Below are positions 46,859-57,780 of a stretch of DNA of 64,000 nucleotides, piece after piece (within the stretch, counting starts at the first letter, position 1; the number at the start of each line of letters is the position of its first letter). The position numbers and the translations under genes are program-made. The stretch spans positions 2,046,001-2,110,000 of the forward strand of contig NZ_CP101291.1 in the NCBI RefSeq assembly GCF_024300645.1, given 5' to 3'. The DNA is from Alteromonas sp. LMIT006 (GTDB lineage: Bacteria; Pseudomonadota; Gammaproteobacteria; Enterobacterales; Alteromonadaceae). The notes below the pieces were generated by a model, which ran no database searches, was not told the DNA's origin, and saw nothing but the letters and a program-made list of their open reading frames with translations.

Positions 46859-48445
46859 GTGACTGGCGAAAATCATTCATTGTTCCCAAATAAAGGCGTT
46901 CAATCCCGACGCTTTGCAGTTCCCTATTGCGACGATCCACTCGCGCAATACTATGCAATGTGTCACGACCAACAAAATACCATGTTGCTCGAATCAGCTG
47001 AAATTGACAGCAAAGACAATCTAAAAAGCATTATGCTCCTGAACGCCTGTGTGCGAATAGAATGTGTGGCTAATCAAGTTACGCTCACGGCACTCAATGC
47101 CAATGGACGCGCAGCTTTGCAGTTACTCAGCGAAAGCTTGTCAGATTACATCAGTGCACAAACCGACCATGTGATGCAATGTACTTTTCCAGCCATTGAT
47201 CCCAACTTAGATGAAGAAACTCGTCTGCAAGCGGATAATGTATTCACGGTATTACGCGATGTTGTGACCAAGATCCCACATGAAGATGAGTTTGGGATCT
47301 TTTTAGGTGGCTGCTTTGCGTATGATTTGTTTGCAGTTGCAGAGTCACTGCCGGAAGTGCCCACTGGCAAAAACACCTGTCCGGATTTTGTGTTTTACCT
47401 TGCAGATACGTTGGCACTGATTGATCACAAAACAAAAGAGAACCACATAATCCTAAATCAATTCTGTGCCAGCAAGCATGTCAGTGAACAACTGGCTCAA
47501 GCACAAACACAACTAGCCAATGCGTTTGCCCAAATCCCAAGCTCTTTGGATAAACAGATCACTCATCCTAATTTAACACTTAGCCCTGATGATGTGTTAA
47601 CTGACAGGGACGATGCAACGTTTTGCCAAGATGTTCTCGGGTTAAAAGAACACATATTGGCGGGGGATATTTTTCAAGTCGTGCCCTCTCGCACCTTTTC
47701 ATTGCCCTGCCCCGAGCCGATTTTGGCTTATGCCAAATTAAAAGTGCTCAATCCAAGTCCATATATGTTTTATATGCACGACAAAGATTTTAGCCTGTTT
47801 GGCGCTTCTCCTGAATCTGCTCTCAAATATACGGCCAAGACCAATCAAATTGAAATTTATCCCATTGCAGGCACACGTCCTCGAGGCAAACGTGCCGATG
47901 GTTCGATTGACTTTGATTTGGATGGGCGGATAGAGCTGGATCTGCGCGAAGATCTTAAGGAAAAATCCGAGCACATCATGCTGGTTGATCTGGCACGCAA
48001 TGACGTCGCGCGAGTCTCTATACCAGGTACCCGACACGTAAAAGAGTTACTCAAAGTTGACCGCTATTCACATGTGATGCATTTGGTTTCTCGCGTTGTG
48101 GGTCAGCTTGCCCCACATCTGGATGCATTACACGCTTATCAGGCCTGTATGAATATGGGGACACTCGTTGGTGCCCCAAAAGTCTCTGCTGCTCGCTTAA
48201 TTAGACAAGTCGAAAATCAACGTCGTGGCAGTTATGGTGGTGCCGTTGGCTATCTCGATGGGCAAGGTAATATGGATACCTGCATCGTGATCCGTTCGGC
48301 CTTTGTCCAGCATGGTACTGCGCATATTCAAGCGGGTGCGGGGGTAGTGTATGACTCTGTACCACAAGCTGAAGCGGATGAAACACGCGCCAAAGCACAG
48401 GCCGTGATACGCGCCATTATTGCTTCGCAAGGAGAATCGATATGA
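46859..48445 (+). CDS. trpE: Anthranilate synthase component I
   Basis: Makes anthranilate from chorismate with ammonia from TrpG. GTG at 46859 with AAGGA upstream is chosen; the longer frame from 46790 would run through the attenuator. 528 residues. The tryptophan feedback site LLESAEIDS is present near residue 43, and the catalytic half contains AGDIFQVVPSRTF, IAGTRPRGK and the C-terminal QAGAGVVYDSVPQAE. It overlaps trpG by four bases (ATGA). Confidence 0.97.
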   Translation: MTGENHSLFPNKGVQSRRFAVPYCDDPLAQYYAMCHDQQNTMLLESAEIDSKDNLKSIMLLNACVRIECVANQVTLTALNANGRAALQLLSESLSDYISAQTDHVMQCTFPAIDPNLDEETRLQADNVFTVLRDVVTKIPHEDEFGIFLGGCFAYDLFAVAESLPEVPTGKNTCPDFVFYLADTLALIDHKTKENHIILNQFCASKHVSEQLAQAQTQLANAFAQIPSSLDKQITHPNLTLSPDDVLTDRDDATFCQDVLGLKEHILAGDIFQVVPSRTFSLPCPEPILAYAKLKVLNPSPYMFYMHDKDFSLFGASPESALKYTAKTNQIEIYPIAGTRPRGKRADGSIDFDLDGRIELDLREDLKEKSEHIMLVDLARNDVARVSIPGTRHVKELLKVDRYSHVMHLVSRVVGQLAPHLDALHAYQACMNMGTLVGAPKVSAARLIRQVENQRRGSYGGAVGYLDGQGNMDTCIVIRSAFVQHGTAHIQAGAGVVYDSVPQAEADETRAKAQAVIRAIIASQGESI

Positions 48446-49053
48446 ACCATTTAAACGTTGTCATGCTCGATAACATCGATTCATTTACCTATAACTTGGT
48501 CGACGAATTGCGGACCTTAGATGTCAATATGCGCGTGTATCGCAATACGGTGGATGTCACAGTCATTGTTAATGCGATTGACGAGCTGGCGAAACAAGGC
48601 CCAACGTTATTGTTGTTGTCCCCGGGACCAGGAGCGCCCCACGAAGCAGGGTGTATGCCTGAGTTAATCCAACGCATGGCCGGTTATGTTCCGATTTTAG
48701 GAATTTGTTTAGGACATCAAGCTATCGTTGAATTTTGTGGTGGAACAGTGGTGCGAGCCGAAGCTGTGGTGCATGGCAAAGCCTCACTGTTAACTCATTG
48801 TGGCGACAAGATGTTTGCCAATATGCCCCAGCCCATGTCCATTGCTCGATATCATTCATTAGCCGCAGGGCTTATCCCAGAAAATCTTGAAGTGTTGGGA
48901 CACGTAAACGATATCCCCATGGTCGTGTTTGAACCAAAACGCAAAATGTTAGGTATGCAATTTCACCCTGAATCGATTTTGACCCATAGCGGCAGTCAGT
49001 TACTGCGCGACAGTATTGATTACCTACTCGGCACAAATGGAACCCAAGATTAA
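48442..49053 (+). CDS. trpG: Anthranilate synthase component II (glutamine amidotransferase)
   Basis: 203 residues, class I glutaminase. Nucleophile Cys in [14 protein letters not shown], His-Glu in [12 protein letters not shown]-terminal [17 protein letters not shown] and oxyanion SPGPGAP. It is a separate gene and not fused to trpD as in E. coli. It provides ammonia to TrpE. Confidence 0.97.
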   Translation: MNHLNVVMLDNIDSFTYNLVDELRTLDVNMRVYRNTVDVTVIVNAIDELAKQGPTLLLLSPGPGAPHEAGCMPELIQRMAGYVPILGICLGHQAIVEFCGGTVVRAEAVVHGKASLLTHCGDKMFANMPQPMSIARYHSLAAGLIPENLEVLGHVNDIPMVVFEPKRKMLGMQFHPESILTHSGSQLLRDSIDYLLGTNGTQD

Positions 49054-49064
49054 GGAAGCGATTT

Positions 49065-50078
49065 ATGTTAGATATTCTAGAAAGTTTATACGCCCAAAAT
49101 GACTTATCACAAGCACAAAGCGAAGAGATATTTAGTCAAGTCATGCAAGGAAAAGTCAGCGAAATTAGCTTAACCGCGTTATTGACCGCCTTAAAAATCA
49201 AAGGTGAAACGCCTGAAGAAATCGCCGGTGCCGCCCAAGCTATGGTGACCAATGCTACTGCATTTCCAAGACCAAACATCCCATTTGCGGACATTGTCGG
49301 CACCGGAGGTGATGGCCATAACACCATTAATATTTCCAGTGCTGCTGCCGTGGTGGCCGCATCATGTGGCGTTGCCGTCGCTAAGCACGGTAATCGCAGT
49401 GTTTCCAGTCAGTCCGGTTCAGCTGACTTATTTAACGCGTTTGGCTATAACTTGATGCACACGCCAGAGCAAGCTAGAGCCACCATGGATGCAAGTAATT
49501 TGTGTTTCCTGTTTGCTCCGGTTTATCACGCTGGGGTAAAGCATGCCATGCCGGTTCGCACCGAACTCAAAACGCGCACCATATTTAATGTTCTGGGTCC
49601 ACTCGCTAACCCTGCTCGACCGACTCATTCAGTCATGGGTGTTTATACACCAGAGTTACTGATTCCTTATGCTCATACCTTGCAACTTCTCGGTCACGAG
49701 CGTGTTCTAGTTGTGCATGGTAGTGGCTTAGACGAATTTGCATTACATGGTGAAACACAAGTAGTTGAAATTGATGGTGATTCACTTACAGAATACGTTG
49801 TCACTCCAGACGACTTTGGCTTAGAAAGTGCGCCATTAGAAGCCATCGTTGGGGGAACACCGGAACAAAACAAAGCGGCCATTGAAGCCGTATTCAAAGG
49901 TGAAGGTGAGCCAGCGCATACCCATGCCATTGCCATGAATGCCGGTGCTTTACTTTATCTATGCGGCCAAGCTAATACTTTTGCTGATGGGGCTCAACTT
50001 GCTTTATCTTCCATTGCACAAGGCAACCCTCTGCAAACTATCCAAAGAGCTGCCCAACTGAGTCAGGAAACCAATTAA
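49065..50078 (+). CDS. trpD: Anthranilate phosphoribosyltransferase
   Basis: 337 residues. The PRPP-binding [17 protein letters not shown] and the anthranilate-site [17 protein letters not shown] are intact; [21 protein letters not shown] follows. It transfers phosphoribose to anthranilate. Eleven bases after trpG, with AAGGAAG upstream of its ATG. Confidence 0.97.
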   Translation: MLDILESLYAQNDLSQAQSEEIFSQVMQGKVSEISLTALLTALKIKGETPEEIAGAAQAMVTNATAFPRPNIPFADIVGTGGDGHNTINISSAAAVVAASCGVAVAKHGNRSVSSQSGSADLFNAFGYNLMHTPEQARATMDASNLCFLFAPVYHAGVKHAMPVRTELKTRTIFNVLGPLANPARPTHSVMGVYTPELLIPYAHTLQLLGHERVLVVHGSGLDEFALHGETQVVEIDGDSLTEYVVTPDDFGLESAPLEAIVGGTPEQNKAAIEAVFKGEGEPAHTHAIAMNAGALLYLCGQANTFADGAQLALSSIAQGNPLQTIQRAAQLSQETN

Positions 50079-50079
50079 C

Positions 50080-51459
50080 ATGGCCAATGTTTTAGAAAAA
50101 ATCGTTATCGATAAGCGCGAAGAGCTCATTACTAGAGAAGCTGAGTTACCCTTGGCTACCTTTAAAGACAGCTTAGTGCCATCACAAAAAAGCTTATATC
50201 AAGCCCTGAGCCAAGCAAACGCTGGCTATATTTTTGAATGCAAAAAAGCATCGCCCTCAAAAGGTCTCATCCGTCCGGTGTTTGATTTGGACGAGATTTT
50301 GGCAGCTTATACCACTGAAGCCGCGGCTCTTTCAGTATTAACCGATGAAAAATATTTCCAAGGCACTTACGAATACTTGCGCTACGTCACTGATAGAGTC
50401 GACATTCCGGTGCTCAACAAGGACTTTTTTGTCAACACGTATCAAGTTTACCTTGCCAGACATTACAATGCAGATGCGATTTTATTGATGTTATCCGTAC
50501 TGTCTGATGAAGAATATCGCGAACTGCACGAGGTTGCAGACACTTTATCACTTGATGTATTAACCGAAGTATCCAATACCGAAGAAGCCCATCGTGCGGT
50601 GTCCTTAGGTGCCAAGATCATCGGTATCAACAATCGCAATTTGCGTGACTTATCGACTGATTTAGCCGCGACAGAACACCTTGTGCCACTGTTGCGAGAA
50701 CTCGGCCATCAGGGCGTATTAATTTCTGAGTCGGGTATTTACACACGTCAAGACGTAGCCCGTTTGGCTCCGTTAGTCGATGGCTTTCTTGTAGGTTCAT
50801 CGTTAATGGCTCAAGAAAACTTATTACAAGCTGTGCAAAAGTTGGTTTATGGTGCGGTCAAAGTGTGTGGCATTACACAACTTGAACAAGCAAAAGTCAT
50901 ATTAGACACACCGGTTTCGTATTTGGGACTGATATTTGCGCCACAATCTAAGCGCTGTGTCTCTTTTGAGCAGGCTTTACAAATCACTTCACAGGCACCC
51001 GGACGATATGTCGGTGTGTTTGTGGATGCATCAATAGATGATGTGGTTAACATTGCCCAACATTGTGGACTGTTTGCGGTTCAGTTACACGGCAACGAAG
51101 ACGATGAGTATGTTCTAAGTTTACGCGATGCCTTACCTAATACGTGTCAAATCTGGCGTGCGGTTGGCGTAACCGATACAATACCCACTTTGCCAAATCA
51201 TTGTGATCGTATTTTATTGGATTGCAAGGTGGGTGAGCAAAGTGGTGGCACCGGCCAGGTATTTGATTGGTCATTATTAGATGGTCTGCAAACAAATACG
51301 CCAATTGCATTGGCTGGCGGATTAACTCCTGACAATATTCAACTGGCCATCCAAACAAAAGCAGACCTCTTGGATCTGAATTCTGGTGTAGAATCCGCAC
51401 CAGGTATAAAAGACATTGATACAATTAATCGTGTATTTGAATTACTGCGTCAATACTAA
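50080..51459 (+). CDS. trpC: Bifunctional indole-3-glycerol-phosphate synthase / phosphoribosylanthranilate isomerase
   Basis: 459 residues, a fusion of two TIM barrels. The TrpC half (about 1-255) has FECKKASPSKGLIRPVFD, DKEYFQGTYEYL-type loop and SGIYTRQDV; the TrpF half (about 258-459) has VKVCGITQLEQAK with the catalytic Cys and LLDCKVGEQSGGTGQ with the catalytic Asp. This TrpC-TrpF fusion is usual in gammaproteobacteria. It starts one base after the trpD stop. Confidence 0.97.
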   Translation: MANVLEKIVIDKREELITREAELPLATFKDSLVPSQKSLYQALSQANAGYIFECKKASPSKGLIRPVFDLDEILAAYTTEAAALSVLTDEKYFQGTYEYLRYVTDRVDIPVLNKDFFVNTYQVYLARHYNADAILLMLSVLSDEEYRELHEVADTLSLDVLTEVSNTEEAHRAVSLGAKIIGINNRNLRDLSTDLAATEHLVPLLRELGHQGVLISESGIYTRQDVARLAPLVDGFLVGSSLMAQENLLQAVQKLVYGAVKVCGITQLEQAKVILDTPVSYLGLIFAPQSKRCVSFEQALQITSQAPGRYVGVFVDASIDDVVNIAQHCGLFAVQLHGNEDDEYVLSLRDALPNTCQIWRAVGVTDTIPTLPNHCDRILLDCKVGEQSGGTGQVFDWSLLDGLQTNTPIALAGGLTPDNIQLAIQTKADLLDLNSGVESAPGIKDIDTINRVFELLRQY

Positions 51460-51473
51460 ATGAGTAAAAAATC

Positions 51474-52655
51474 ATGAATCAGTTAAATAGTAAATTTGGT
51501 GAGTTCGGGGGTATGTATGTTCCCGAGCTGTTGATTCCAGCATTAGATCAGCTTGAAAAAGCGTTTTTGGATGCCAAAGACGACCCAGAATTCAAACAGC
51601 AATTCAGCGATTTGTTACACGATTATGCTGGCCGTCCTACGGCGATGACTTTGACGCGTAACCTCGTTTCGAATCCCAAAGTAAAGCTGTATTTGAAGCG
51701 TGAAGATTTGCTTCATGGTGGCGCACACAAAACCAATCAAGTATTGGGTCAGGCTTTGTTAACCAAAGCCATGGGCAAAAACGAAGTCATCGCTGAGACC
51801 GGTGCTGGCCAGCACGGGGTGGCGACAGCTCTAGCGTGTGCCTTACTTGGCTTAAAAGCGCGTATTTACATGGGGGCTAAGGACGTTGAACGTCAATCTC
51901 CGAATGTGTTTAGAATGCGTTTGATGGGTGCTGAAGTCATTCCTGTTAACTCAGGTTCAGGTACCCTCAAAGACGCCGTCAATGAAGCCATGCGCGATTG
52001 GTCTGCGAATTACGACAAAGCACATTATTTATTAGGAACCGCTGCCGGTCCTCACCCATTCCCTACCATAGTACGCGAATTTCACCGCATGATCGGAGAA
52101 GAAACACGAGAGCAAATGCTTGCTAAAGAAGGTCGCCTGCCTGATGCAGTCGTAGCCTGTGTCGGTGGTGGTTCAAACGCCATTGGCATGTTTGCCGATT
52201 TTATTGACGAGCCAAGTGTTCGTCTGGTCGGTGTTGAACCGGCTGGTAAAGGCCTCCATACGCATGAACACGGGGCAACTATTTGCCAGGGAACAAAAGG
52301 TATTTTACACGGTGCGTTTAGTTACATTATGCAAGATGCCGATGGACAAATTGAAGAGTCCTATTCCGTGTCTGCTGGCCTTGATTACCCTGCTGTGGGT
52401 CCACAACATGCTTATTTGCACGAAATTGGTCGAGCCGAATACGTTGCTGCAACGGATGAAGAAGCACTGAATGCTTTCAAGTTGTTAGCGCGCAAAGAAG
52501 GTATTATTCCGGCGCTTGAATCGTCGCATGCCCTCGCTCATGCTCTGAATATGGCCGATGAAGCCGAAAAAGAAACGATCATTGTAGTGAACTTATCTGG
52601 TCGCGGGGATAAAGATCTCGCTTACGTAACCTCTATTTTAGGAGACGATTTATAA
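51474..52655 (+). CDS. trpB: Tryptophan synthase beta chain
   Basis: 393 residues. The PLP lysine is in [12 protein letters not shown], the phosphate loop is [10 protein letters not shown], and the indole-site catalytic Glu is in [14 protein letters not shown]. It condenses indole and serine. The stop shares its last base with the trpA ATG, so expression of the two subunits is coupled. Confidence 0.98.
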   Translation: MNQLNSKFGEFGGMYVPELLIPALDQLEKAFLDAKDDPEFKQQFSDLLHDYAGRPTAMTLTRNLVSNPKVKLYLKREDLLHGGAHKTNQVLGQALLTKAMGKNEVIAETGAGQHGVATALACALLGLKARIYMGAKDVERQSPNVFRMRLMGAEVIPVNSGSGTLKDAVNEAMRDWSANYDKAHYLLGTAAGPHPFPTIVREFHRMIGEETREQMLAKEGRLPDAVVACVGGGSNAIGMFADFIDEPSVRLVGVEPAGKGLHTHEHGATICQGTKGILHGAFSYIMQDADGQIEESYSVSAGLDYPAVGPQHAYLHEIGRAEYVAATDEEALNAFKLLARKEGIIPALESSHALAHALNMADEAEKETIIVVNLSGRGDKDLAYVTSILGDDL

Positions 52656-53470
52656 TGTCCCACGCTCACCGTTACGACAACATGTTTACTGCCCTTGCCG
52701 AGAAACAGCAAGGTGCTTTTGTGCCATTCGTTATGATTGGCGATCCAACGATTGAGACGTCTACTCGTATTATTCAAACGCTGATTGATCACGGCGCTGA
52801 TGCATTGGAACTCGGTTTTCCTTACTCTGATCCCATTGCCGATGGCCCAACGATTCAAGCTGCGTCCATTCGCGCGTTAGCGCACAAAATGACTCCCAGC
52901 GATTGCTTTACTGTTATTCGCAATATACGTGCAGCGAACCCAGATATTCCAATTGGTTTATTACTCTACTCTAACCTTGTGCTTGCTCGTGGCGTTGAAA
53001 CGTTTTACGCCGATGCGTATGCTGCCGGTGTGGATTCCATTTTGATTGCGGATGTGCCAATTCGTGAAGCGGCGAGATTTGTCGATGTCGCTAAGGCCAA
53101 TCACATCGACCAGATCTTAATTGCTCCTCCCAATGCGACCGATGAGACCCTCGACGCGCTCGGTAAATACTCTTCTGGTTATACCTATTTACTTGGTCGT
53201 GCTGGGGTAACGGGTGCCGAAACCGCTGCGCAAACGCCTGCGCACGAATTGATTGACAATCTCAATCGCTTCAATGCCGCACCGCCTTTACTCGGTTTTG
53301 GGATAGCCCAACCTGAACAAGTTAAGGACGCTATCTCCGCTGGTGCGGCTGGGGCTATCTCAGGTTCAGCGGTGGTCAACATCATTGCTAAGTATCTTGA
53401 TGATGAGGATGCAATGTGTCAGGCGCTGGGTGAGTTTGTCCGTGCCATGAAAGATGCGACCCAGTTTTAA
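52655..53470 (+). CDS. trpA: Tryptophan synthase alpha chain
   Basis: 271 residues. The catalytic Glu is in [19 protein letters not shown] and Asp lies in the same segment; the phosphate-binding [28 protein letters not shown] is intact. It cleaves indole-3-glycerol phosphate to indole, channelled to TrpB. Last biosynthetic gene of the trp operon. Confidence 0.98.
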   Translation: MSHAHRYDNMFTALAEKQQGAFVPFVMIGDPTIETSTRIIQTLIDHGADALELGFPYSDPIADGPTIQAASIRALAHKMTPSDCFTVIRNIRAANPDIPIGLLLYSNLVLARGVETFYADAYAAGVDSILIADVPIREAARFVDVAKANHIDQILIAPPNATDETLDALGKYSSGYTYLLGRAGVTGAETAAQTPAHELIDNLNRFNAAPPLLGFGIAQPEQVKDAISAGAAGAISGSAVVNIIAKYLDDEDAMCQALGEFVRAMKDATQF

Positions 53471-53503
53471 ACAGTATATCTACTCTACCCTATAGGAAAT
53501 ACC

Positions 53504-53803
53504 ATGCTTTACGCGATTATTGCACAGGACAAACCCGATACATTAGAGCAGCGCCTTGCGGCCCGCCCAGACCATTTGGCGCGATTAATCGCATTAAAAG
53601 ATGCTGGACATTTGGTTATGGCGGGACCCCATCCAGCCATTGATTCTGACGATCCAGGCCCTGCTGGATTCACTGGTTCGTTGGTGATTGCTGAGTTTGC
53701 ATCTTTAGAAGACGCGCAAGCGTGGGCAAATGCCGACCCTTATATTGATGCAGGTGTGTATGAACAAGTTACGGTAAAACCTTACAAAAAAGTTCTACCG
53801 TAA
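53504..53803 (+). CDS. yciI: YciI-like (YCII) domain protein
   Basis: 99 residues, a ferredoxin-like single-domain protein. [28 protein letters not shown] carries the conserved Asp/His pair of the YCII family, and the C terminus reads [24 protein letters not shown]. It follows trpA by 33 bases, the position yciI holds in relatives where it is linked to trp and ispZ genes. The biological role is not established. Confidence 0.9.
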   Translation: MLYAIIAQDKPDTLEQRLAARPDHLARLIALKDAGHLVMAGPHPAIDSDDPGPAGFTGSLVIAEFASLEDAQAWANADPYIDAGVYEQVTVKPYKKVLP

Positions 53804-53858
53804 TTATTGAACCGCGAATGGCGTCTTAACCGTGAATCACTTCAAGTAAGTGCAACTA

Positions 53859-56681
53859 TTATTGAAGCGATTCGTGGATCACTTCCACATTGATCATCCG
53901 GTCTTCAATCAGATATTGATTGGCCGCTCGTCTAACATCTTCCACTGTGATAGACCTAATCAAATCCTCTAGGTCAAACCAACGGTCTACCGCATTGGGT
54001 TCAGTATGCAGCAATCCCAAACGGTTTAGCCAAAACCCATTTTGCTCAAGCGCTTGATTGATCCCCGCAACCAATGGCTCGACTGCACGTGATAACTCAT
54101 CATCACTGATCCCGTCTTCACTTTTGATCTCCGCGACAATCTCATCATAAGCCTGCATAACTTGTCCAAGCTGTTCCGGTGAAGTCTGTGTATCAAATTG
54201 AATATAACCATCATCCACCACATACCGAGATTGCGTATTAAACACACCAGGTGAATACGCTGCACCCAATTCTTCGCGAAGCTTTTGGGTCACTTTTAGG
54301 CTCAACACTTCGCGTAAAATATTCAAGGTGTTATTGCGTTTTTTATCGCTGTTATCCGCGGTGTGATAGACGCGAATTGCCAACGCATTTTGTGGATTTC
54401 CCTGATGCGTTAAACGATACTGTCCTGGAGTGTCTAGTCGTAAATCTGTGACCTTACGCTTTTGTGGTGGGGTAAAATCATATGCTAGAGCACCGAACGT
54501 TTGTGCAACAAAATTAATCACCTCTTCCACATCAACATCCCCTACTATTGAGAGCGTCATAGGACCATCAGCAAGTTGTTCTTGACGCTCCGCATTGAGT
54601 TCTGCAAAGGTACGACTTAACGCAACGGGTAATTCAGGGGTACTTACCCTTACATCATTGGCGTAGAGTAGATTTTGTAACTCAAAACTGCGCACCGCAT
54701 TGACCGAACTTTTGGCTTGCTGATATTGCTGTTGGGTATTTTGCCGATAAAGATTTTCTAATGCTGGATCCCATGCCGCATCCGACACAAAGGCGGCCAT
54801 AAGCTGCAGTTGTAATAATAGGTGTTCATTAGACGCATTGAAGCGCCCTCCCCATGTATTAAAACGAGGCACAAAGCGCAAACTCACATCTTTGTCAGAG
54901 AGTAATTCACGCAGTTCATTGACATTATGTTGGCCTAAACCTGCCGCCACCATGTAATTATAAAGCTCTTTTAAACCGGAATCTTTCTCGGTAAAAAATT
55001 GATAGCCTGTTCCGTAGCGCAGATCAAACTCAACTTGCCCTGTGACTAATTTAGTCGGCTTCACGTTAAGACGTAAGCCGTTATCGAACATAACTGTGGT
55101 AATGTCATAGACTTCATCATACTCGCGTAATACGACTTCACCATCTTGACCAAAATCAGTGTAGGCAAAGGCCTTTGTCACCGCAAATTCATCCGGGACA
55201 ATCTCAAGATCAAGCGCAGCATTAAACGCCGTTTTAATGTCTTCTTGGGTGATTTCGGCAGATGCGTCACTTTGCACAAATATAGTGGGCTCGACGGCTG
55301 AGAACTGATCAATCATTACTTGATTTATTTCGTCTAAGGTAAAGGTCTGCATCAACTCCTCAAACAGTTTAAGCTCAGCCTGAGGCGACAAAATCGCTCT
55401 TTCGTCATCCAGACTTTCCAAAAGCGCCTGGGTGATACGAGCGGTATCCAGTGTATCGGCTTCTGAGGCCACCGTATAAAGGCCATTGCGAATACTGGTG
55501 ATTTGACGGTCAGCTTCATCCCATGACACTCCAAACTCTTGAATTTTTAAAATTTCAACAACCAATTCGCTTAACGCATCACGCCAGCGATCTGGTGACG
55601 TACTGACGAGAGACAAAGAGATATCCGCCCGTTCGAACAGATTAAATTGTGCGTGATAAGCATTTTCAAACGATGCTTTACCAGTCAGTAACTTCGATGC
55701 CAAACGGTAATTCAAAATACTATTCGCGATTAACTTCAAATACTCATCTCGGCGTTGCGCAACACTATCCCCTTTAGATTCAGACATTTGACTTAACGTT
55801 ATCATGACTTGAGTCGGCAAACCTGGAGCTTGATGCACAACAAACACAGGCTCACCTGGCATACTTAACTCACCAACTAACGTGTCTGGACGTTGTGACT
55901 CATTGCTCCAATCAGCAAAATTCGATTCGATTTTTGTTTGCATCTTTTGCGCATCAAAATCCCCAACGATGATCAAAGTGCTATTAGCTGGAGTGTAATA
56001 ACGAGCATAAAAATCTTTTAGTTGTGCTGCGGTCATAGCTCGTAGCGTGTCTTTGGTGCCAATTGCCCAGCGCTGTGCATAGCGCATGCCCTGGGTGTAC
56101 TGATTAAATTGCTTTTGTTGTGCTTGGAAAGCCAGAGTATTACGCGCATCATACTCGGCAAGCACCACTGGGATTTCTGCCGCTAATGCGGTTGCTGATA
56201 TTGTGAGATTGGAAGCCGTTTCTCGCATCAAAAACAACGCTGTATCAATAATTGCTTCAGAGTTTGTTGGCAAATCTAATTTGTACTGCGTTTCGTGAAA
56301 GCTGGTTGAAGCATTGGTGTCTGCACCGAAACTCAAGCCATAGCGCTCTAAAATCGCTACCATTTCGCCTTCAGGTACATTGGTTGAACCATTAAACGCC
56401 ATATGTTCAAGTAAATGGGCAAGCCCTAACTCATTATCCGCTTCATCGAGACTGCCCACGTTAATGTGTAAACGCACGGCAATTTCGTTTTTTGGGGTTT
56501 GATTTTCAACCAAATAATACGTCAAGCCATTCGCTAACTGTCCTTGTTTGATACGTGGATTATCAACTAACTGAGTCGCAATCGGCAACTGTCCCGAGTG
56601 CCACAGTTCATGTGGTGTTTTCACTTGCGTGGCACAGGCAGTTAAACCAAACACAAAAACTATCAACCAAAATATTCGCAT
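53859..56681 (-). CDS. M16-family metallopeptidase lipoprotein
   Basis: 940 residues from ATG 56681 (AGAGG seven bases upstream); an upstream in-frame start at 56717 is rejected. A signal peptide with lipobox LTAC predicts a lipid-anchored periplasmic protein. The inverted zinc motif HLLEH (HxxEH) lies near residue 102, with a downstream Glu-rich helix expected for the third ligand. Four M16 repeats give a pitrilysin-like two-half clam-shell. Such enzymes degrade short peptides. No partner gene is adjacent. Confidence 0.9.
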   Translation of the reverse strand: MRIFWLIVFVFGLTACATQVKTPHELWHSGQLPIATQLVDNPRIKQGQLANGLTYYLVENQTPKNEIAVRLHINVGSLDEADNELGLAHLLEHMAFNGSTNVPEGEMVAILERYGLSFGADTNASTSFHETQYKLDLPTNSEAIIDTALFLMRETASNLTISATALAAEIPVVLAEYDARNTLAFQAQQKQFNQYTQGMRYAQRWAIGTKDTLRAMTAAQLKDFYARYYTPANSTLIIVGDFDAQKMQTKIESNFADWSNESQRPDTLVGELSMPGEPVFVVHQAPGLPTQVMITLSQMSESKGDSVAQRRDEYLKLIANSILNYRLASKLLTGKASFENAYHAQFNLFERADISLSLVSTSPDRWRDALSELVVEILKIQEFGVSWDEADRQITSIRNGLYTVASEADTLDTARITQALLESLDDERAILSPQAELKLFEELMQTFTLDEINQVMIDQFSAVEPTIFVQSDASAEITQEDIKTAFNAALDLEIVPDEFAVTKAFAYTDFGQDGEVVLREYDEVYDITTVMFDNGLRLNVKPTKLVTGQVEFDLRYGTGYQFFTEKDSGLKELYNYMVAAGLGQHNVNELRELLSDKDVSLRFVPRFNTWGGRFNASNEHLLLQLQLMAAFVSDAAWDPALENLYRQNTQQQYQQAKSSVNAVRSFELQNLLYANDVRVSTPELPVALSRTFAELNAERQEQLADGPMTLSIVGDVDVEEVINFVAQTFGALAYDFTPPQKRKVTDLRLDTPGQYRLTHQGNPQNALAIRVYHTADNSDKKRNNTLNILREVLSLKVTQKLREELGAAYSPGVFNTQSRYVVDDGYIQFDTQTSPEQLGQVMQAYDEIVAEIKSEDGISDDELSRAVEPLVAGINQALEQNGFWLNRLGLLHTEPNAVDRWFDLEDLIRSITVEDVRRAANQYLIEDRMINVEVIHESLQ

Positions 56682-56780
56682 TAAATTGCCTCTATCCTTT
56701 TCTTTCTGACTCAACATTCGCTAAGATAAATATGAATTCAGTTCATTACCAATTCAGACATTTACTATAGACTTAACGCA

Positions 56781-57089
56781 ATGATAGTTCGAGTATTTAT
56801 TTGTGTAATTCTGTGTCTGTCCAGCTCAATGGCCATGGCTCACATAGAGAACGAAACGGAACCGCGCAAGCTGACCGTGCGCCACGCTATGGACGCAGAA
56901 AAACAAGCTGCCATTGTCGCGGCAAAACGTCTTCACGAAGGACGGATACTACAAATGCAACGCTATGGTGAACGCTATCGTTTCAAAATGATGAGCAAGG
57001 ATGGCCGTGTGACCACTGTTGAGATTCATAGCAAGCAACTCAAATCGGCACAAACACTGCGCCCGTCTAATCAGAAAAAGGACCACTAA
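56781..57089 (+). CDS. Small periplasmic PepSY-like protein
   Basis: 102 residues with a signal peptide ending SMAMAH. The mature part (AAIVAAKRLHEGRILQMQRYGERYRFKMMSKDGRVTTVEIHSK) has the alpha-beta-beta layout of a PepSY domain. Its TAA shares its last base with the ATG of the response regulator, so it is the first gene of a three-gene two-component operon. In similar operons the small protein may tune the sensor; that is inference. Confidence 0.75.
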   Translation: MIVRVFICVILCLSSSMAMAHIENETEPRKLTVRHAMDAEKQAAIVAAKRLHEGRILQMQRYGERYRFKMMSKDGRVTTVEIHSKQLKSAQTLRPSNQKKDH

Positions 57090-57763
57090 TGCGATTATTA
57101 ATTGTTGAAGATACGCCACAATTATTGGTTCAGTTGGATATGTTTTTTCAAAAAAATGGATTCAGCGTGGACTTGGCCGATGACGGTGAACGTGCCTTAT
57201 TTTTGCTCAAAGAATATGAATACGATGCGGCGATTATCGACTTAGGACTGCCCAAACTCGATGGACTAGAAGTCATCAAAGCCGCACGCAAACTCGATAT
57301 AAAGGTGCCAGTCCTGATTTTAACCGCCCGTGACAGTTGGCAGCAAAAAGTCAATGGTCTTGATGCGGGTGGCGATGATTATCTGACCAAACCGTTTCAT
57401 GAAGAAGAACTCCTCGCTCGAGTCAAAGCCCTTATCCGTCGCTCATCAGGTCATGCGTCATCCGAACTCAAAGCGGGTCCGATTACCTTGGATTTATCAC
57501 TCCAACAAGTTTATGTCTCAGAGCAACCGCTTGAGCTTACCGCCTATGAATACAAGGTGTTGGAGTATTTGATGCTTCATCCCAAAAAAGTGATTTCAAA
57601 ATCTGAACTCACCGAACACATTTATGACCAAGATTTTGATTTGGACAGCAATGTTATTGAAGTTTTTGTCGGACGGTTACGCAAAAAACTAGACCCGGAC
57701 AACTCTATTAAACCCATTGAAACCTTACGTGGCAGAGGATATCGCTTATTTTCGCCCGCTTAA
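57089..57763 (+). CDS. OmpR-family response regulator (PhoP/QseB-like)
   Basis: 224 residues: receiver with phospho-acceptor Asp51 in AAIIDLGLPKLDG and Lys in DDYLTKPFHEEELLARV, and a C-terminal winged helix (LTAYEYKVLEYLMLHPKKVISKSEL, NVIEVFVGRLRKKL). The sensor kinase follows by 17 bases. Resembles PhoP/QseB; the regulon is unknown. Confidence 0.93.
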   Translation: MRLLIVEDTPQLLVQLDMFFQKNGFSVDLADDGERALFLLKEYEYDAAIIDLGLPKLDGLEVIKAARKLDIKVPVLILTARDSWQQKVNGLDAGGDDYLTKPFHEEELLARVKALIRRSSGHASSELKAGPITLDLSLQQVYVSEQPLELTAYEYKVLEYLMLHPKKVISKSELTEHIYDQDFDLDSNVIEVFVGRLRKKLDPDNSIKPIETLRGRGYRLFSPA

Positions 57764-57780
57764 ACGCCCTGTCTCTCACC